A DNA stretch of 64,000 nucleotides. Source: Roseovarius sp. W115. Its GTDB lineage: Bacteria > Pseudomonadota > Alphaproteobacteria > Rhodobacterales > Rhodobacteraceae. The notes below the pieces were generated by a model. The model worked only from the letters and a program-made list of their open reading frames with translations. It was not told the origin of the DNA and made no database searches. Made by a program: the position numbers and the translations under genes. Location of the stretch: the NCBI RefSeq assembly GCF_032842945.2, contig NZ_CP146606.1, forward strand, positions 2,856,501-2,920,500, in the 5' to 3' direction. Positions 24,913 to 31,908 of the stretch are shown piece after piece (within the stretch, counting starts at the first letter, position 1; each line of letters opens with the position of its first letter).

Positions 24913-25620
24913 ATGGCCCTGAAACGTCGTCAGGATGCAGATAAGCTACCGGTGTCGCAGCGCATCGACAACCGCATGGAGAACCCCAAGCGGCGCAAGA
25001 TGACGCCCACCGAATGGGCCATCAAAGGCGAGCTTTTTCTCAATTGCTCTTGCGAGGTCTTTTGCCCTTGCGTGGTCAGTCTCGGGGCGCACCCACCGAC
25101 CGAAGGGCACTGTCACGCCTGGATGGCCATTGCGATTGATGAAGGGCATTTTGAGGGCGAAGACCTGTCTGGTCTAAATGTTGGTCTGATGGTGGATATT
25201 CCCGGACGCATGGCAGAGGGCGGCTGGAAAGTGGCGGCCTATGTTGATGAGCGTGCCTCTGGCAAAGCCTATAACGGCATCCTGCAAATTTTCTCAGGTG
25301 CCGCTGGTGGAACCACGGGTCTTTTCACCATGCTGGTGAGTGACATCGTGGGGGCCGAGCGGGAGAAGGTCGAAATTGTACGCGAGGGCACCAAGCGCGG
25401 ACTTTACATTGGCCGCAAAATCCAGGGCGAGATCGAGATGGTCGAAGGCGCCAGCAAGGATCACCCTGTGATGATCAGCAATTCCAAATACTGGATGGGC
25501 CCGGACATCATCGCCGCGCGTGGGATCAAATCCAAAGTGCGCGATTACGGTCGGATTTGGGATTTTGGCGGCAAGTCCGCCGAGATTTGCCCGATCGACT
25601 GGAAAGGCCCCAAGCCCTAG
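24913..25620 (+). CDS. DUF1326 domain-containing protein
   Basis: 235 residues. After a basic N-terminal stretch comes the DUF1326 core: WAIKGELFLNCSCEVFCPC with a C-x-C-x3-C-x-C cluster near residues 44-51, then GHCHAWMAI with Cys/His, and the later GIKSKVRDYGRIWDFGGKS. The cysteine cluster strongly suggests metal binding. DUF1326 and DUF2182 proteins are regularly encoded side by side, so they probably form one functional unit; the biochemical role is not known. It is 4 bp from the DUF2182 gene and 9 bp from the DinB gene. Confidence 0.9.
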   Translation: MALKRRQDADKLPVSQRIDNRMENPKRRKMTPTEWAIKGELFLNCSCEVFCPCVVSLGAHPPTEGHCHAWMAIAIDEGHFEGEDLSGLNVGLMVDIPGRMAEGGWKVAAYVDERASGKAYNGILQIFSGAAGGTTGLFTMLVSDIVGAEREKVEIVREGTKRGLYIGRKIQGEIEMVEGASKDHPVMISNSKYWMGPDIIAARGIKSKVRDYGRIWDFGGKSAEICPIDWKGPKP

Positions 25621-25629
25621 GCAGCGCAG

Positions 25630-26139
25630 ATGATCACGCCAGACTATTGTCAGATGATGGCGCGCTACGGGGCATGGCAAAACCGCCAGATCTTTGACGC
25701 GCTGGATGGTCAGCCGATGACGGTTCTGACCAAGGATCGCGGTGCGTTCTTTGGATCTATCCTTGGCACGCTCAATCACTTGCTTTGGGGTGATCAGATA
25801 TGGATGAGCCGGTTTGATCCCTCAGTAGAGGCACCCGAGGGCGGCATTCCGGAGAGCCCGATGTTGCATCCAACGCTGGGCGCGTGGAACGCTGCGCGCT
25901 TTCACTTGGATGGCAAGATCCGGCATTGGGCCAACTCGCTGCGCAGCGTCGACCTCGCAGGGGACCTCAAGTGGTACTCGGGCGCTGCACAGCGCGATGT
26001 GACCAAGCCCGTTGCGCTTTGCGTCACCCATATGTTCAACCATCAAACCCATCACCGCGGGCAAGTTCATGCCTTGTTGAGCGCAGCAGGGTTGGCTGCG
26101 CCGGTCTCGGACCTCTTCTTGATGCCTGAGGACGCTTAG
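25630..26139 (+). CDS. DinB family protein
   Basis: 169 residues with a four-helix-bundle DinB pattern: MARYGAWQNRQIFDAL, GSILGTLNHLLWGDQIWMSRF, and CVTHMFNHQTHHRGQVHALL. The three metal-ligand histidines (LNH, and the two of NHQTHH) are intact. DinB-like enzymes are metal-dependent and include thiol-dependent transferases and maleylpyruvate-isomerase relatives; a thiol-linked role would suit the DMSP context but is inference. Between DUF1326 and a small protein in a compact operon. Confidence 0.88.
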   Translation: MITPDYCQMMARYGAWQNRQIFDALDGQPMTVLTKDRGAFFGSILGTLNHLLWGDQIWMSRFDPSVEAPEGGIPESPMLHPTLGAWNAARFHLDGKIRHWANSLRSVDLAGDLKWYSGAAQRDVTKPVALCVTHMFNHQTHHRGQVHALLSAAGLAAPVSDLFLMPEDA

Positions 26140-26140
26140 G

Positions 26141-26395
26141 ATGCCGCTGGCTTTTGTCCTTGCGCTGGCCGTGATCGGCTTTGTCTGGTGGGCCTGGGGG
26201 CGCCAGCGGGCTGGAAACGCGGTCGCCGGTAAGCTCGATCAGGTGTTTCGAAAGCGGGACTGTAAATGGTCAGAAACCGGCGATCAAAACGGTCGCTTTG
26301 TCGAATACCGCTGTGCCACTTGTGACATCGCGGCCTACTCCACGACGGGCAATGCGCCCACCACATGTAAACGCAATTTACGAGGAAAAAGCTGA
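26141..26395 (+). CDS. Small membrane-anchored protein
   Basis: 84 residues: one N-terminal membrane segment (about 3-18, AFVLALAVIGFVWWAWG), then a basic cytosolic part with a C-x-x-C pair and a third cysteine (YRCATCDIAAYSTTG, PTTCKRN) suggestive of a metal site. It starts one base after the DinB stop and its own stop shares a base with the dmdA ATG, so it is translated as part of the operon. No family recognised. Confidence 0.65.
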   Translation: MPLAFVLALAVIGFVWWAWGRQRAGNAVAGKLDQVFRKRDCKWSETGDQNGRFVEYRCATCDIAAYSTTGNAPTTCKRNLRGKS

Positions 26396-27498
26396 TGGCG
26401 CTTTTGTCTCCATCGCGGCGTCTGCGCCGCACTCCCTTTTCCGATGGTGTCGAAGCCGCCGGGGTTAAGGCGTACACCGTCTATAATCACATGCTTTTGC
26501 CGACCGTGTTTCGCTCGGTTGAGGAAGACTACAGGCACCTTAAAGAAGCGGTGCAAATCTGGGATGTATCCGTTGAGCGCCAGGTCGAGTTGCGTGGCCC
26601 GGATGCCGGACGCCTGATGCAGATGCTCACCCCGCGTGATCTGCGGGGCATGACGGCGGGGCAGTGTTTCTATGTGCCGATTGTCGATGAGACGGGCGGG
26701 ATGCTCAACGATCCCGTGGCGGTGAAGCTGTCGGAAGATCGCTGGTGGATTTCGATTGCTGACAGTGACTTGCTCTACTGGGTCAAGGCGATTGCGCATG
26801 GCTGGCGGCTGGATGTTCTGGTGGACGAGCCTGATGTGTCGCCTCTGGCCATTCAGGGGCCGAAATCCGATGAGCTTTTGTCGCGGGTCTTTGGCGACGG
26901 GGTGCGAGACGTTCGCTTTTTCCGCTTTGGTGTGTTCGATTTTCAGGGCCGTGATTTGGTGATTGCGCGCTCAGGCTATTCCAAGCAGGGCGGTTTTGAG
27001 ATTTACGTCGAAGGCAGCGACATCGGCATGCCGCTTTGGAATGCGCTGATGGAGGCGGGCAAGGATCTGGATGTGCATGCGGGCTGTCCCAACCTGATTG
27101 AGCGGATCGAGGGCGGGTTGCTGAGCTATGGCAATGACATGACGGATGATAACACACCGCATGAATGCGGCCTGGGCAAGTTTTGCAATACCCACAGTGC
27201 GATTGGGTGTATCGGGCGCGATGCATTGCTGCGCGTGGCCAAGGAAGGCCCGGTGCAGGAAATCCGGGCGATTTCCATTGATGGACCACCTGTGCCCGGC
27301 TGTGACAGGTGGTGGCCGGTAACGTCTGAGGGCACTGTGGTGGGGCGCGTCAGTTCCGCCGCCTGGAGTCCGGACTTTGACACCAACGTGGCGATCGGCA
27401 TGATCCGTATGACCCATTGGACTCCGGGTACGGTTTTGGATGTCGAGACCCCGGATGGCACGCGTCGCGCCACGGTGAACCGGTGTTTCTGGATTTGA
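26395..27498 (+). CDS. dmdA: Dimethylsulfoniopropionate demethylase
   Basis: 367 residues, matching Ruegeria pomeroyi DmdA closely from memory: the opening PSRRLRRTPFSDGVEAAGVK, YNHMLLPTVF, GGMLNDPVAVKL, SKQGGFEIYVEG, LLSYGNDMTDDNTPHECGLG and the end NVAIGMIRMTHWTPGT. It belongs to the GcvT (glycine cleavage T) fold and transfers one methyl group of DMSP to tetrahydrofolate, giving 3-methylmercaptopropionate. The SKQGGFE and YGND..ENTP-type blocks are what separate DmdA from ordinary GcvT. It is followed by acuI, the classic Roseobacter pairing, but here lies fifth in a longer operon. Confidence 0.93.
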   Translation: MALLSPSRRLRRTPFSDGVEAAGVKAYTVYNHMLLPTVFRSVEEDYRHLKEAVQIWDVSVERQVELRGPDAGRLMQMLTPRDLRGMTAGQCFYVPIVDETGGMLNDPVAVKLSEDRWWISIADSDLLYWVKAIAHGWRLDVLVDEPDVSPLAIQGPKSDELLSRVFGDGVRDVRFFRFGVFDFQGRDLVIARSGYSKQGGFEIYVEGSDIGMPLWNALMEAGKDLDVHAGCPNLIERIEGGLLSYGNDMTDDNTPHECGLGKFCNTHSAIGCIGRDALLRVAKEGPVQEIRAISIDGPPVPGCDRWWPVTSEGTVVGRVSSAAWSPDFDTNVAIGMIRMTHWTPGTVLDVETPDGTRRATVNRCFWI

Positions 27499-27556
27499 GT
27501 ATTTTTTGAACGATGAAAGCAGGGCGTGGCTCTGCAAGGACAGGATGGAGAGCGAT

Positions 27557-28543
27557 ATGTTCAACGCATTGGTTGTTGAGAAGGACGAAGAGAGCGGCAA
27601 GACCTCGGCTGCGGTCAAGGAAATCAGCGACGCAGACTTGCCCGAGGGTAATGTGACCGTCGCCGTCGAGTATTCGACAGTGAATTATAAGGACGGTCTG
27701 TGCATTGGACCGGGCGGTGGATTGGTGCGCACCTATCCGCATGTGCCGGGCATTGACTTTGCCGGCACCGTCGAGGCGTCTGAGGATGACCGTTACAGCC
27801 CCGGCGATAAGGTGGTTTTGACCGGCTGGCGCGTAGGTGAAGTGCATTGGGGCGGCTATGCGCAAAAGGCGCGGGTCAACGCCGACTGGCTGGTGCCGCT
27901 TCCCAAAGGGTTGGATACACGTCAGGCGATGGCCGTTGGCACAGCAGGGTTCACCGCGATGCTGGCGGTGATGGCTTTGGAAGATCACGGGATTAAGGAT
28001 GGTCCCGTGCTTGTGACCGGGGCTGCGGGTGGTGTTGGCTCTGTCGCCACGGCCATTCTGGCCAACCTGGGACATGAGGTGGCCGGTGTGACCGGGCGCC
28101 CAGAGACGGCGGATTATCTCAAAAGTCTTGGAGCCACGCAGATCGTGGCACGCGAAGAGATCAACGAGACAACCAAACGCCCGCTTGAGGCCGAGACCTG
28201 GGGTGGCTGTGTGGATGCCGTGGGCGGCGAGATGCTGGCGCGCGCGCTTGGACAGATCAAATATGGCGGCAGTGTCGCGGCTGTGGGGCTGGCCGGGGGT
28301 GCGGGCCTTCCTGCGACGGTCATTCCGTTTCTGCTGCGCGGCGTGAACCTGCTTGGCATCGACAGCGTGATGCAGCCTTATGACAACCGCCTGCGCGCGT
28401 GGGAGCGGATTGCCAAGGACCTGCCGATGGACAAACTTGAGGCGATGATACAGCCTGCGACACTGGGTGATTTGCCGGGTTTGGGCAAAGACATCCTCAA
28501 AGGCCAAGTCAAAGGCCGCGTGGTGGTGGATGTCAACGCCTGA
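27557..28543 (+). CDS. acuI: Acrylyl-CoA reductase (NADPH)
   Basis: 328 residues of the zinc-free medium-chain dehydrogenase/reductase family (YhdH/AcuI subgroup). Visible blocks: TVNYKDGLCI, HVPGIDFAGTVE, the NADPH-binding GAAGGVGSVA, and GLAGGAGLPATVIPFLLRGV. It reduces toxic acryloyl-CoA formed in DMSP breakdown to propionyl-CoA. The ATG at 27557 has GGAG six bases upstream and gives the family start MFNALVVEK; in-frame ATGs just upstream lack that support. It lies 58 bp after dmdA and overlaps the GNAT gene. Confidence 0.93.
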   Translation: MFNALVVEKDEESGKTSAAVKEISDADLPEGNVTVAVEYSTVNYKDGLCIGPGGGLVRTYPHVPGIDFAGTVEASEDDRYSPGDKVVLTGWRVGEVHWGGYAQKARVNADWLVPLPKGLDTRQAMAVGTAGFTAMLAVMALEDHGIKDGPVLVTGAAGGVGSVATAILANLGHEVAGVTGRPETADYLKSLGATQIVAREEINETTKRPLEAETWGGCVDAVGGEMLARALGQIKYGGSVAAVGLAGGAGLPATVIPFLLRGVNLLGIDSVMQPYDNRLRAWERIAKDLPMDKLEAMIQPATLGDLPGLGKDILKGQVKGRVVVDVNA

Positions 28544-29036
28544 GGGATTGATCATAAGGCCAGTGCGCGACGCAGATCGTGACGCGCTCTGGCCGATCCT
28601 GCGCGATGTGATCCGGCCCGGGGATACCTATGTCATTGATCCGGATATAACGCAGGAAGACTTGCTGGCATTCTGGTGCGACATGCCTGCGGCGACCTAT
28701 GTGGCCGAGCGGGATGGCGTTATCCTTGGCACCTATTACATCAAGACCAATCAGCAGGGCGGCGGTGCCCATGTCTGCAACTGCGGTTACATTACGGCAC
28801 CGGCCGCACAGGGGCAGGGGATTGCCCGGGCGATGTGTGTTCACAGCCAGGAAGCGGCGCGAGACTTAGGCTATGTGGCCATGCAGTTCAATTTTGTGGT
28901 CGCCAGCAATGTGGGGGCGATAGCGCTTTGGACGAAGCTGGGGTTTGAAACTGTGGGGCGGTTGCCACGGGCGTTTCGGCATCCCGAGCAGGGCTTGGTT
29001 GATGCGCTGGTGATGTTCAAGTGGCTTGGAGATTGA
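28530..29036 (+). CDS. GNAT-family N-acetyltransferase
   Basis: 168 residues. The GNAT fold shows in IIRPVRDADRDALWPI, the acetyl-CoA loop ITAPAAQGQGIARAMC (Q/R-x-x-G-x-G/A type) and ASNVGAIALWTKLGFETVGR. Substrate unknown. It starts inside the acuI terminus (14-bp overlap; an in-frame TTG at 28548 is an alternative) and its stop lies next to the RidA start, so it is co-translated with the DMSP genes. Confidence 0.88.
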   Translation: MSTPEGLIIRPVRDADRDALWPILRDVIRPGDTYVIDPDITQEDLLAFWCDMPAATYVAERDGVILGTYYIKTNQQGGGAHVCNCGYITAPAAQGQGIARAMCVHSQEAARDLGYVAMQFNFVVASNVGAIALWTKLGFETVGRLPRAFRHPEQGLVDALVMFKWLGD

Positions 29037-29037
29037 G

Positions 29038-29388
29038 GTGAAACGCATACCCGGAGAAGCCAGAGGTCGATGTTCTGCCGTACAGGCCAATGGATTGGCT
29101 TACATCGTTGCCACCGATCCGGTTTGCGCGGATGGGATTTCGGCGCAGACCGCAAATACGTTGGAGGAGCTTGAAAGGCTTCTGGGCGAGGTCGGCAGCG
29201 ACAAGACGCAGCTGCTTCAGGCGACGGTGTATCTGAGCGATATCGCCTTCAAACCAGAGATGGACGTTGTATGGAACGATTGGATCGGTCCGGAGGCGAA
29301 CTGGCCACAACGGGCCTGCGTAGGCGTGGCGCTGGATCCGGGGTATCTGATCGAAGTTGTGGTGACGGCTAGGTCGGTGGAAGAGTAA
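29038..29388 (+). CDS. RidA (YjgF) family protein
   Basis: 116 residues with the RidA pattern: GLAYIVATDP, TANTLEELERLLGEVGSDK, LLQATVYLSDI, and the C-terminal RACVGVALDPGYLIEVVVTA. Canonical RidA has an Arg that binds the enamine carboxylate near the position of QRACVGV, present here; it deaminates reactive 2-aminoacrylate-type intermediates. The GTG at 29038 with GGAG upstream is preferred over a TTG at 29026. Last gene of the series that starts with DUF2182; a protective role against reactive intermediates would suit an acrylate-producing pathway (inference). Confidence 0.85.
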   Translation: MKRIPGEARGRCSAVQANGLAYIVATDPVCADGISAQTANTLEELERLLGEVGSDKTQLLQATVYLSDIAFKPEMDVVWNDWIGPEANWPQRACVGVALDPGYLIEVVVTARSVEE

Positions 29389-29400
29389 GCCCCCCGTTTG

Positions 29401-29424
29401 CAAGGGCTAACGCCCCCTGTTTTC
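29401..29424 (+). terminator. Weak terminator after the dmdA-containing operon
   Basis: GGGC (29404-29407), loop TAAC and GCCC (29412-29415) form a short stem followed by CCTGTTTTC. The stem is only 4 bp, so termination would be partial; it is the only candidate between the RidA gene and the mraZ leader. Confidence 0.35.
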
Positions 29425-29547
29425 AAACATTTTGCGACTGAATTCCCCATCTGGATGGGATTGCCTGGAACCGAGTGGTGTTTGCGCCGGGAAATCATGG
29501 AATCTTCGATGATCTGACGCGAATCACTTGTGGAATTTCAGGCGAAT

Positions 29548-29566
29548 TTTTGATTTGAAATCAAAA
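29548..29566. repeat. 19-bp palindrome in the mraZ leader
   Basis: TTTTGATTT, a central G, then AAATCAAAA: exact inverted repeats. It superficially resembles an FNR box, but the half-site spacing is five, not four. Could be an operator or a structural element in the leader RNA. Confidence 0.4.
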
Positions 29567-29614
29567 TGTTCTTGTTTTGATCTCATCCTGACTGTAGTGC
29601 TTTGAGAAATATCC

Positions 29615-29629
29615 GGGAAAATATGGGAA
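29615..29629 (+). promoter_or_regulatory. Possible MraZ boxes
   Basis: GGGAA at 29615-29619 and again at 29625-29629, exactly 10 bp apart, with weaker matches one turn to each side. MraZ proteins bind short direct repeats with a GGG core spaced one helical turn in front of their own operon. Assignment is by analogy. Confidence 0.35.
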
Positions 29630-29701
29630 TTTTTAGGTAAGGAAATTATACACTATATGTTGTGTTAATAATTTATTATGACCCCAAATTATGTGTTGTT
29701 T

Positions 29702-29777
29702 TACCCAATAGGTATACAAGATATTGTTTTGGGAGAGCTGAAAAAACCATATTCAGTAGTTGATTGGGTAAATTTTT
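29702..29777 (+). ncRNA. Long-range stem with T5 tract, possible 3' end of a UpsM-like leader RNA
   Basis: TACCCAAT (29702-29709) pairs exactly with ATTGGGTA (29763-29770), enclosing a smaller CTGAA/TTCAG hairpin; TTTTT (29773-29777) follows. A transcript from the AT-rich promoter region ending here would be roughly 100-230 nt, in the size range of the UpsM small RNA known from the same position in Rhodobacter. The 5' end cannot be read from sequence. Confidence 0.35.
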
Positions 29778-30070
29778 ATTGAGTTCCAGGAAGTACCATG
29801 TATTACTGATTGCACGATGAGGACGGGATAAGAGGGGCATTTAGAACCCCGAAAAATTCCAAGTCAGGTTTCATACAGGCACCCGCTTCATCACAACGAG
29901 AGATCCGGCGCGCGGGCGAGCAGACATCCCCCCAGGTGGCGCGCGCAGCTGGACACCCCGCAAAGCGGGACGAGGGCGGCGGATTGGGCAGTGGCAGCAG
30001 CTCAATCCGTCGTTTCGTTTCAGGGGCTAAAAAATCGAAACGGGGGCAGAACAAGAGGGGCAGGCGCGCA

Positions 30071-30574
30071 GTGACGCTGAGCTTCAGAGGCGAGTTTAAC
30101 CAGAAGGTTGACGGCAAGGGTCGGATGTCGATCCCTGCCGATTTTCGCGCTGTGCTGGCCGATGGCGACCCGCGTTGCCCAGAAATTCCCCTGCCACGGA
30201 TGGTCGTGTTGCACGGCCCCCATCTCAAGAATTGTTTGCAGGCTTACACGATTGAGGCGATGGCCGAGATCGAGGCCGATATCCGTGCCATGCCGCGCGG
30301 GTCCGAGGCGCGCAAGCGCGCCAGCAAGATGATCCTGGGCAAATCCTGGGATACCGAAATTGACAAAGACGGTCGCATTGTCCTGCCGCAGCGTTTGCGC
30401 CAGCAGATTGGGCTGGATGGCGAGGCAACGATGGTCGCCATGGGCGAGTATTTCGAAATTTGGAATGCCGACACCTATGAAGGCACGGAAGGGGCCGAGA
30501 TGGAGGCCTGGCTGTCCGAGCAGTCGGACGACTTCGATCCCCTCACTCTGGTTTACCCACCGGGCGAGGATTGA
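30071..30574 (+). CDS. mraZ: Division/cell wall cluster transcriptional repressor MraZ
   Basis: 167 residues with two AbrB-like MraZ repeats, each with the D-x-x-G-R motif: VDGKGRMSIPADFR near residue 12 and IDKDGRIVLPQRLR near residue 98. MraZ forms rings and represses the dcw operon including itself. A longer frame opens at 29810, but the family begins at VTLSFRGEFNQKVDGKGR, which fits the GTG at 30071 with GAGGGG upstream. First gene of the cluster; rsmH follows after 3 bp. Confidence 0.95.
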   Translation: MTLSFRGEFNQKVDGKGRMSIPADFRAVLADGDPRCPEIPLPRMVVLHGPHLKNCLQAYTIEAMAEIEADIRAMPRGSEARKRASKMILGKSWDTEIDKDGRIVLPQRLRQQIGLDGEATMVAMGEYFEIWNADTYEGTEGAEMEAWLSEQSDDFDPLTLVYPPGED

Positions 30575-30577
30575 GCG

Positions 30578-31561
30578 ATGGGGAGTGCTGCCGCAATGTC
30601 CCCTCATATTCCTGTGCTTATCGGGCCGCTTGTTGCGGCTGTTTCTCCGGTTTCTGGCCGGTGGCTTGACGGCACATTGGGTGCGGGTGGCTACACGCGC
30701 GCCATGCTGGATGCGGGTGCCGATCATGTGACCGGTCTGGACCGTGATCCACTTGCGATGGACTTGGCTCAAAGCTGGGCTGCGACCTATAGCGATCGGA
30801 TCACATTGGTGCAGGGGCTGTTTTCCGAGTTGGATCAACACGCGCAGTCCCTTGATGGTGTTGTGCTCGACCTGGGCGTGTCATCCATGCAGCTCGATCA
30901 GGCGCAACGTGGCTTTTCCTTCATGAAAGACGGCCCGCTTGATATGCGCATGAGTCAGGATGGCCCAAGTGCGGCGGAGCTGATCAACACGATGGAAGAG
31001 GCGGCGCTGGCCGATATTCTCTATCTTTACGGCGAAGAGCGCGCCAGCCGTCGCATAGCGCGTGCCATAGTGAACAAGCGCGCCGATGTGCCAATCGTTA
31101 CGACGCTACAACTGGCGGAAATAATTGAGAGCGCTCTTCCCCGTGCCAAACCGGGTCAGGCGCATCCTGCGACCCGCAGTTTTCAGGCGATCCGCATTGC
31201 CGTGAACGATGAATATGGCGAGCTGGTTGAGGGTTTGGAGGCGGCAGAGCGTGCGCTGAAACCCGGCGGGCATCTTGCCGTGGTCACGTTTCATTCGATT
31301 GAGGACCGCATGGTGAAGCGGTTTTTGCAGATCAAGACCGGTTCTACTGGGCAGGGCAGTCGCCATGCCCCTGAAATGGCCCGCGAGGCGCCGCAATTCA
31401 CTCAAACCACCCGCAAGGCCATTGTGGCGGATGCGGATGAAGTTGCTCAAAACCCCCGCGCGCGCAGTGCCAAGCTGCGTGTGGCGACGCGGACTGATGC
31501 ACCGGCGCGTCCGGTAGATCGCTCTGCTATTGGTATGCCGATTGTGAAAGGACGACACTAA
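30578..31561 (+). CDS. rsmH: 16S rRNA (cytosine-1402-N4)-methyltransferase
   Basis: 327 residues (also called MraW). It methylates C1402 in the ribosomal P site using SAM. Motifs: [10 protein letters not shown] at the start, the SAM loop [43 protein letters not shown], and [17 protein letters not shown]. The ATG at 30578 has GAGGA in the mraZ end; a second ATG at 30596 is also possible. It shares one base with the ftsL start. Confidence 0.97.
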   Translation: MGSAAAMSPHIPVLIGPLVAAVSPVSGRWLDGTLGAGGYTRAMLDAGADHVTGLDRDPLAMDLAQSWAATYSDRITLVQGLFSELDQHAQSLDGVVLDLGVSSMQLDQAQRGFSFMKDGPLDMRMSQDGPSAAELINTMEEAALADILYLYGEERASRRIARAIVNKRADVPIVTTLQLAEIIESALPRAKPGQAHPATRSFQAIRIAVNDEYGELVEGLEAAERALKPGGHLAVVTFHSIEDRMVKRFLQIKTGSTGQGSRHAPEMAREAPQFTQTTRKAIVADADEVAQNPRARSAKLRVATRTDAPARPVDRSAIGMPIVKGRH

Positions 31562-31908
31562 TGCGCTCTTTTTATTATGTAATGACCTCTCTGATGGTGA
31601 TTGGTTTGGCCTTTTGGGCCTATCGAGAGAATTACGAGACACAAGAGGCGCAGGCGCGGTCGGTTGCCGTGCAACAACAGATTGCCGAAGCGCGCGAGCG
31701 GCTACGGTTTCTCAATGCTGAATGGGCCTATCTGAACCGGCCTGAGCGGTTGCGGTACCTGGCCGAGATCAATTTCAAGCGGTTGGGGCTTTTGCCGCTA
31801 CAGCCCAATCAGTTTGGCAAGGTTGATCAAGTGTCGTTCCCGCGTGTGGAAGAGCCGCTGGATATCTGGAGCACGGTTGAGGTGATGGACCGGGAGGCAG
31901 AGCAATGA
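31561..31908 (+). CDS. ftsL: Cell division protein FtsL
   Basis: 115 residues, a bitopic membrane protein: short cytosolic N-terminus, one membrane segment (about 4-21, FYYVMTSLMVIGLAFWAY), then a periplasmic coiled coil (EAQARSVAVQQQIAEARERL) and the conserved LNAEWAYLNRPERL motif. It bridges FtsQ-FtsB and FtsI-FtsW in the divisome. Identified by size, topology and position between rsmH and ftsI, with which it overlaps by 4 bp. Confidence 0.92.
   Translation: MRSFYYVMTSLMVIGLAFWAYRENYETQEAQARSVAVQQQIAEARERLRFLNAEWAYLNRPERLRYLAEINFKRLGLLPLQPNQFGKVDQVSFPRVEEPLDIWSTVEVMDREAEQ

Larger units (their letters stand above)
29389..30070 (+). promoter_or_regulatory. 682-bp non-coding leader of the dcw cluster
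   Basis: No convincing gene is present. The first 130 bp are ordinary; from about 29520 to 29815 the sequence turns strongly AT-rich, unlike the rest of the window, and the last 250 bp return to high GC. Structured elements are listed separately: a 19-bp palindrome, GGGAA repeats 10 bp apart, and a long-range stem ending in T5. In Rhodobacter sphaeroides the mraZ leader yields the abundant small RNA UpsM; a comparable leader RNA is plausible here. An open frame from 29810 runs into mraZ, but its first 87 codons look untranslated. Confidence 0.55.

Noticed and set aside
29548..29566. FNR/FnrL site in the mraZ leader
   Set aside because: TTGAT and ATCAA are separated by five bases; FNR-type sites need four.
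29810..30070. 87-codon N-terminal extension of mraZ
   Set aside because: MraZ proteins begin at VTLSFRGEF; the extension is low complexity and would replace a leader RNA region.
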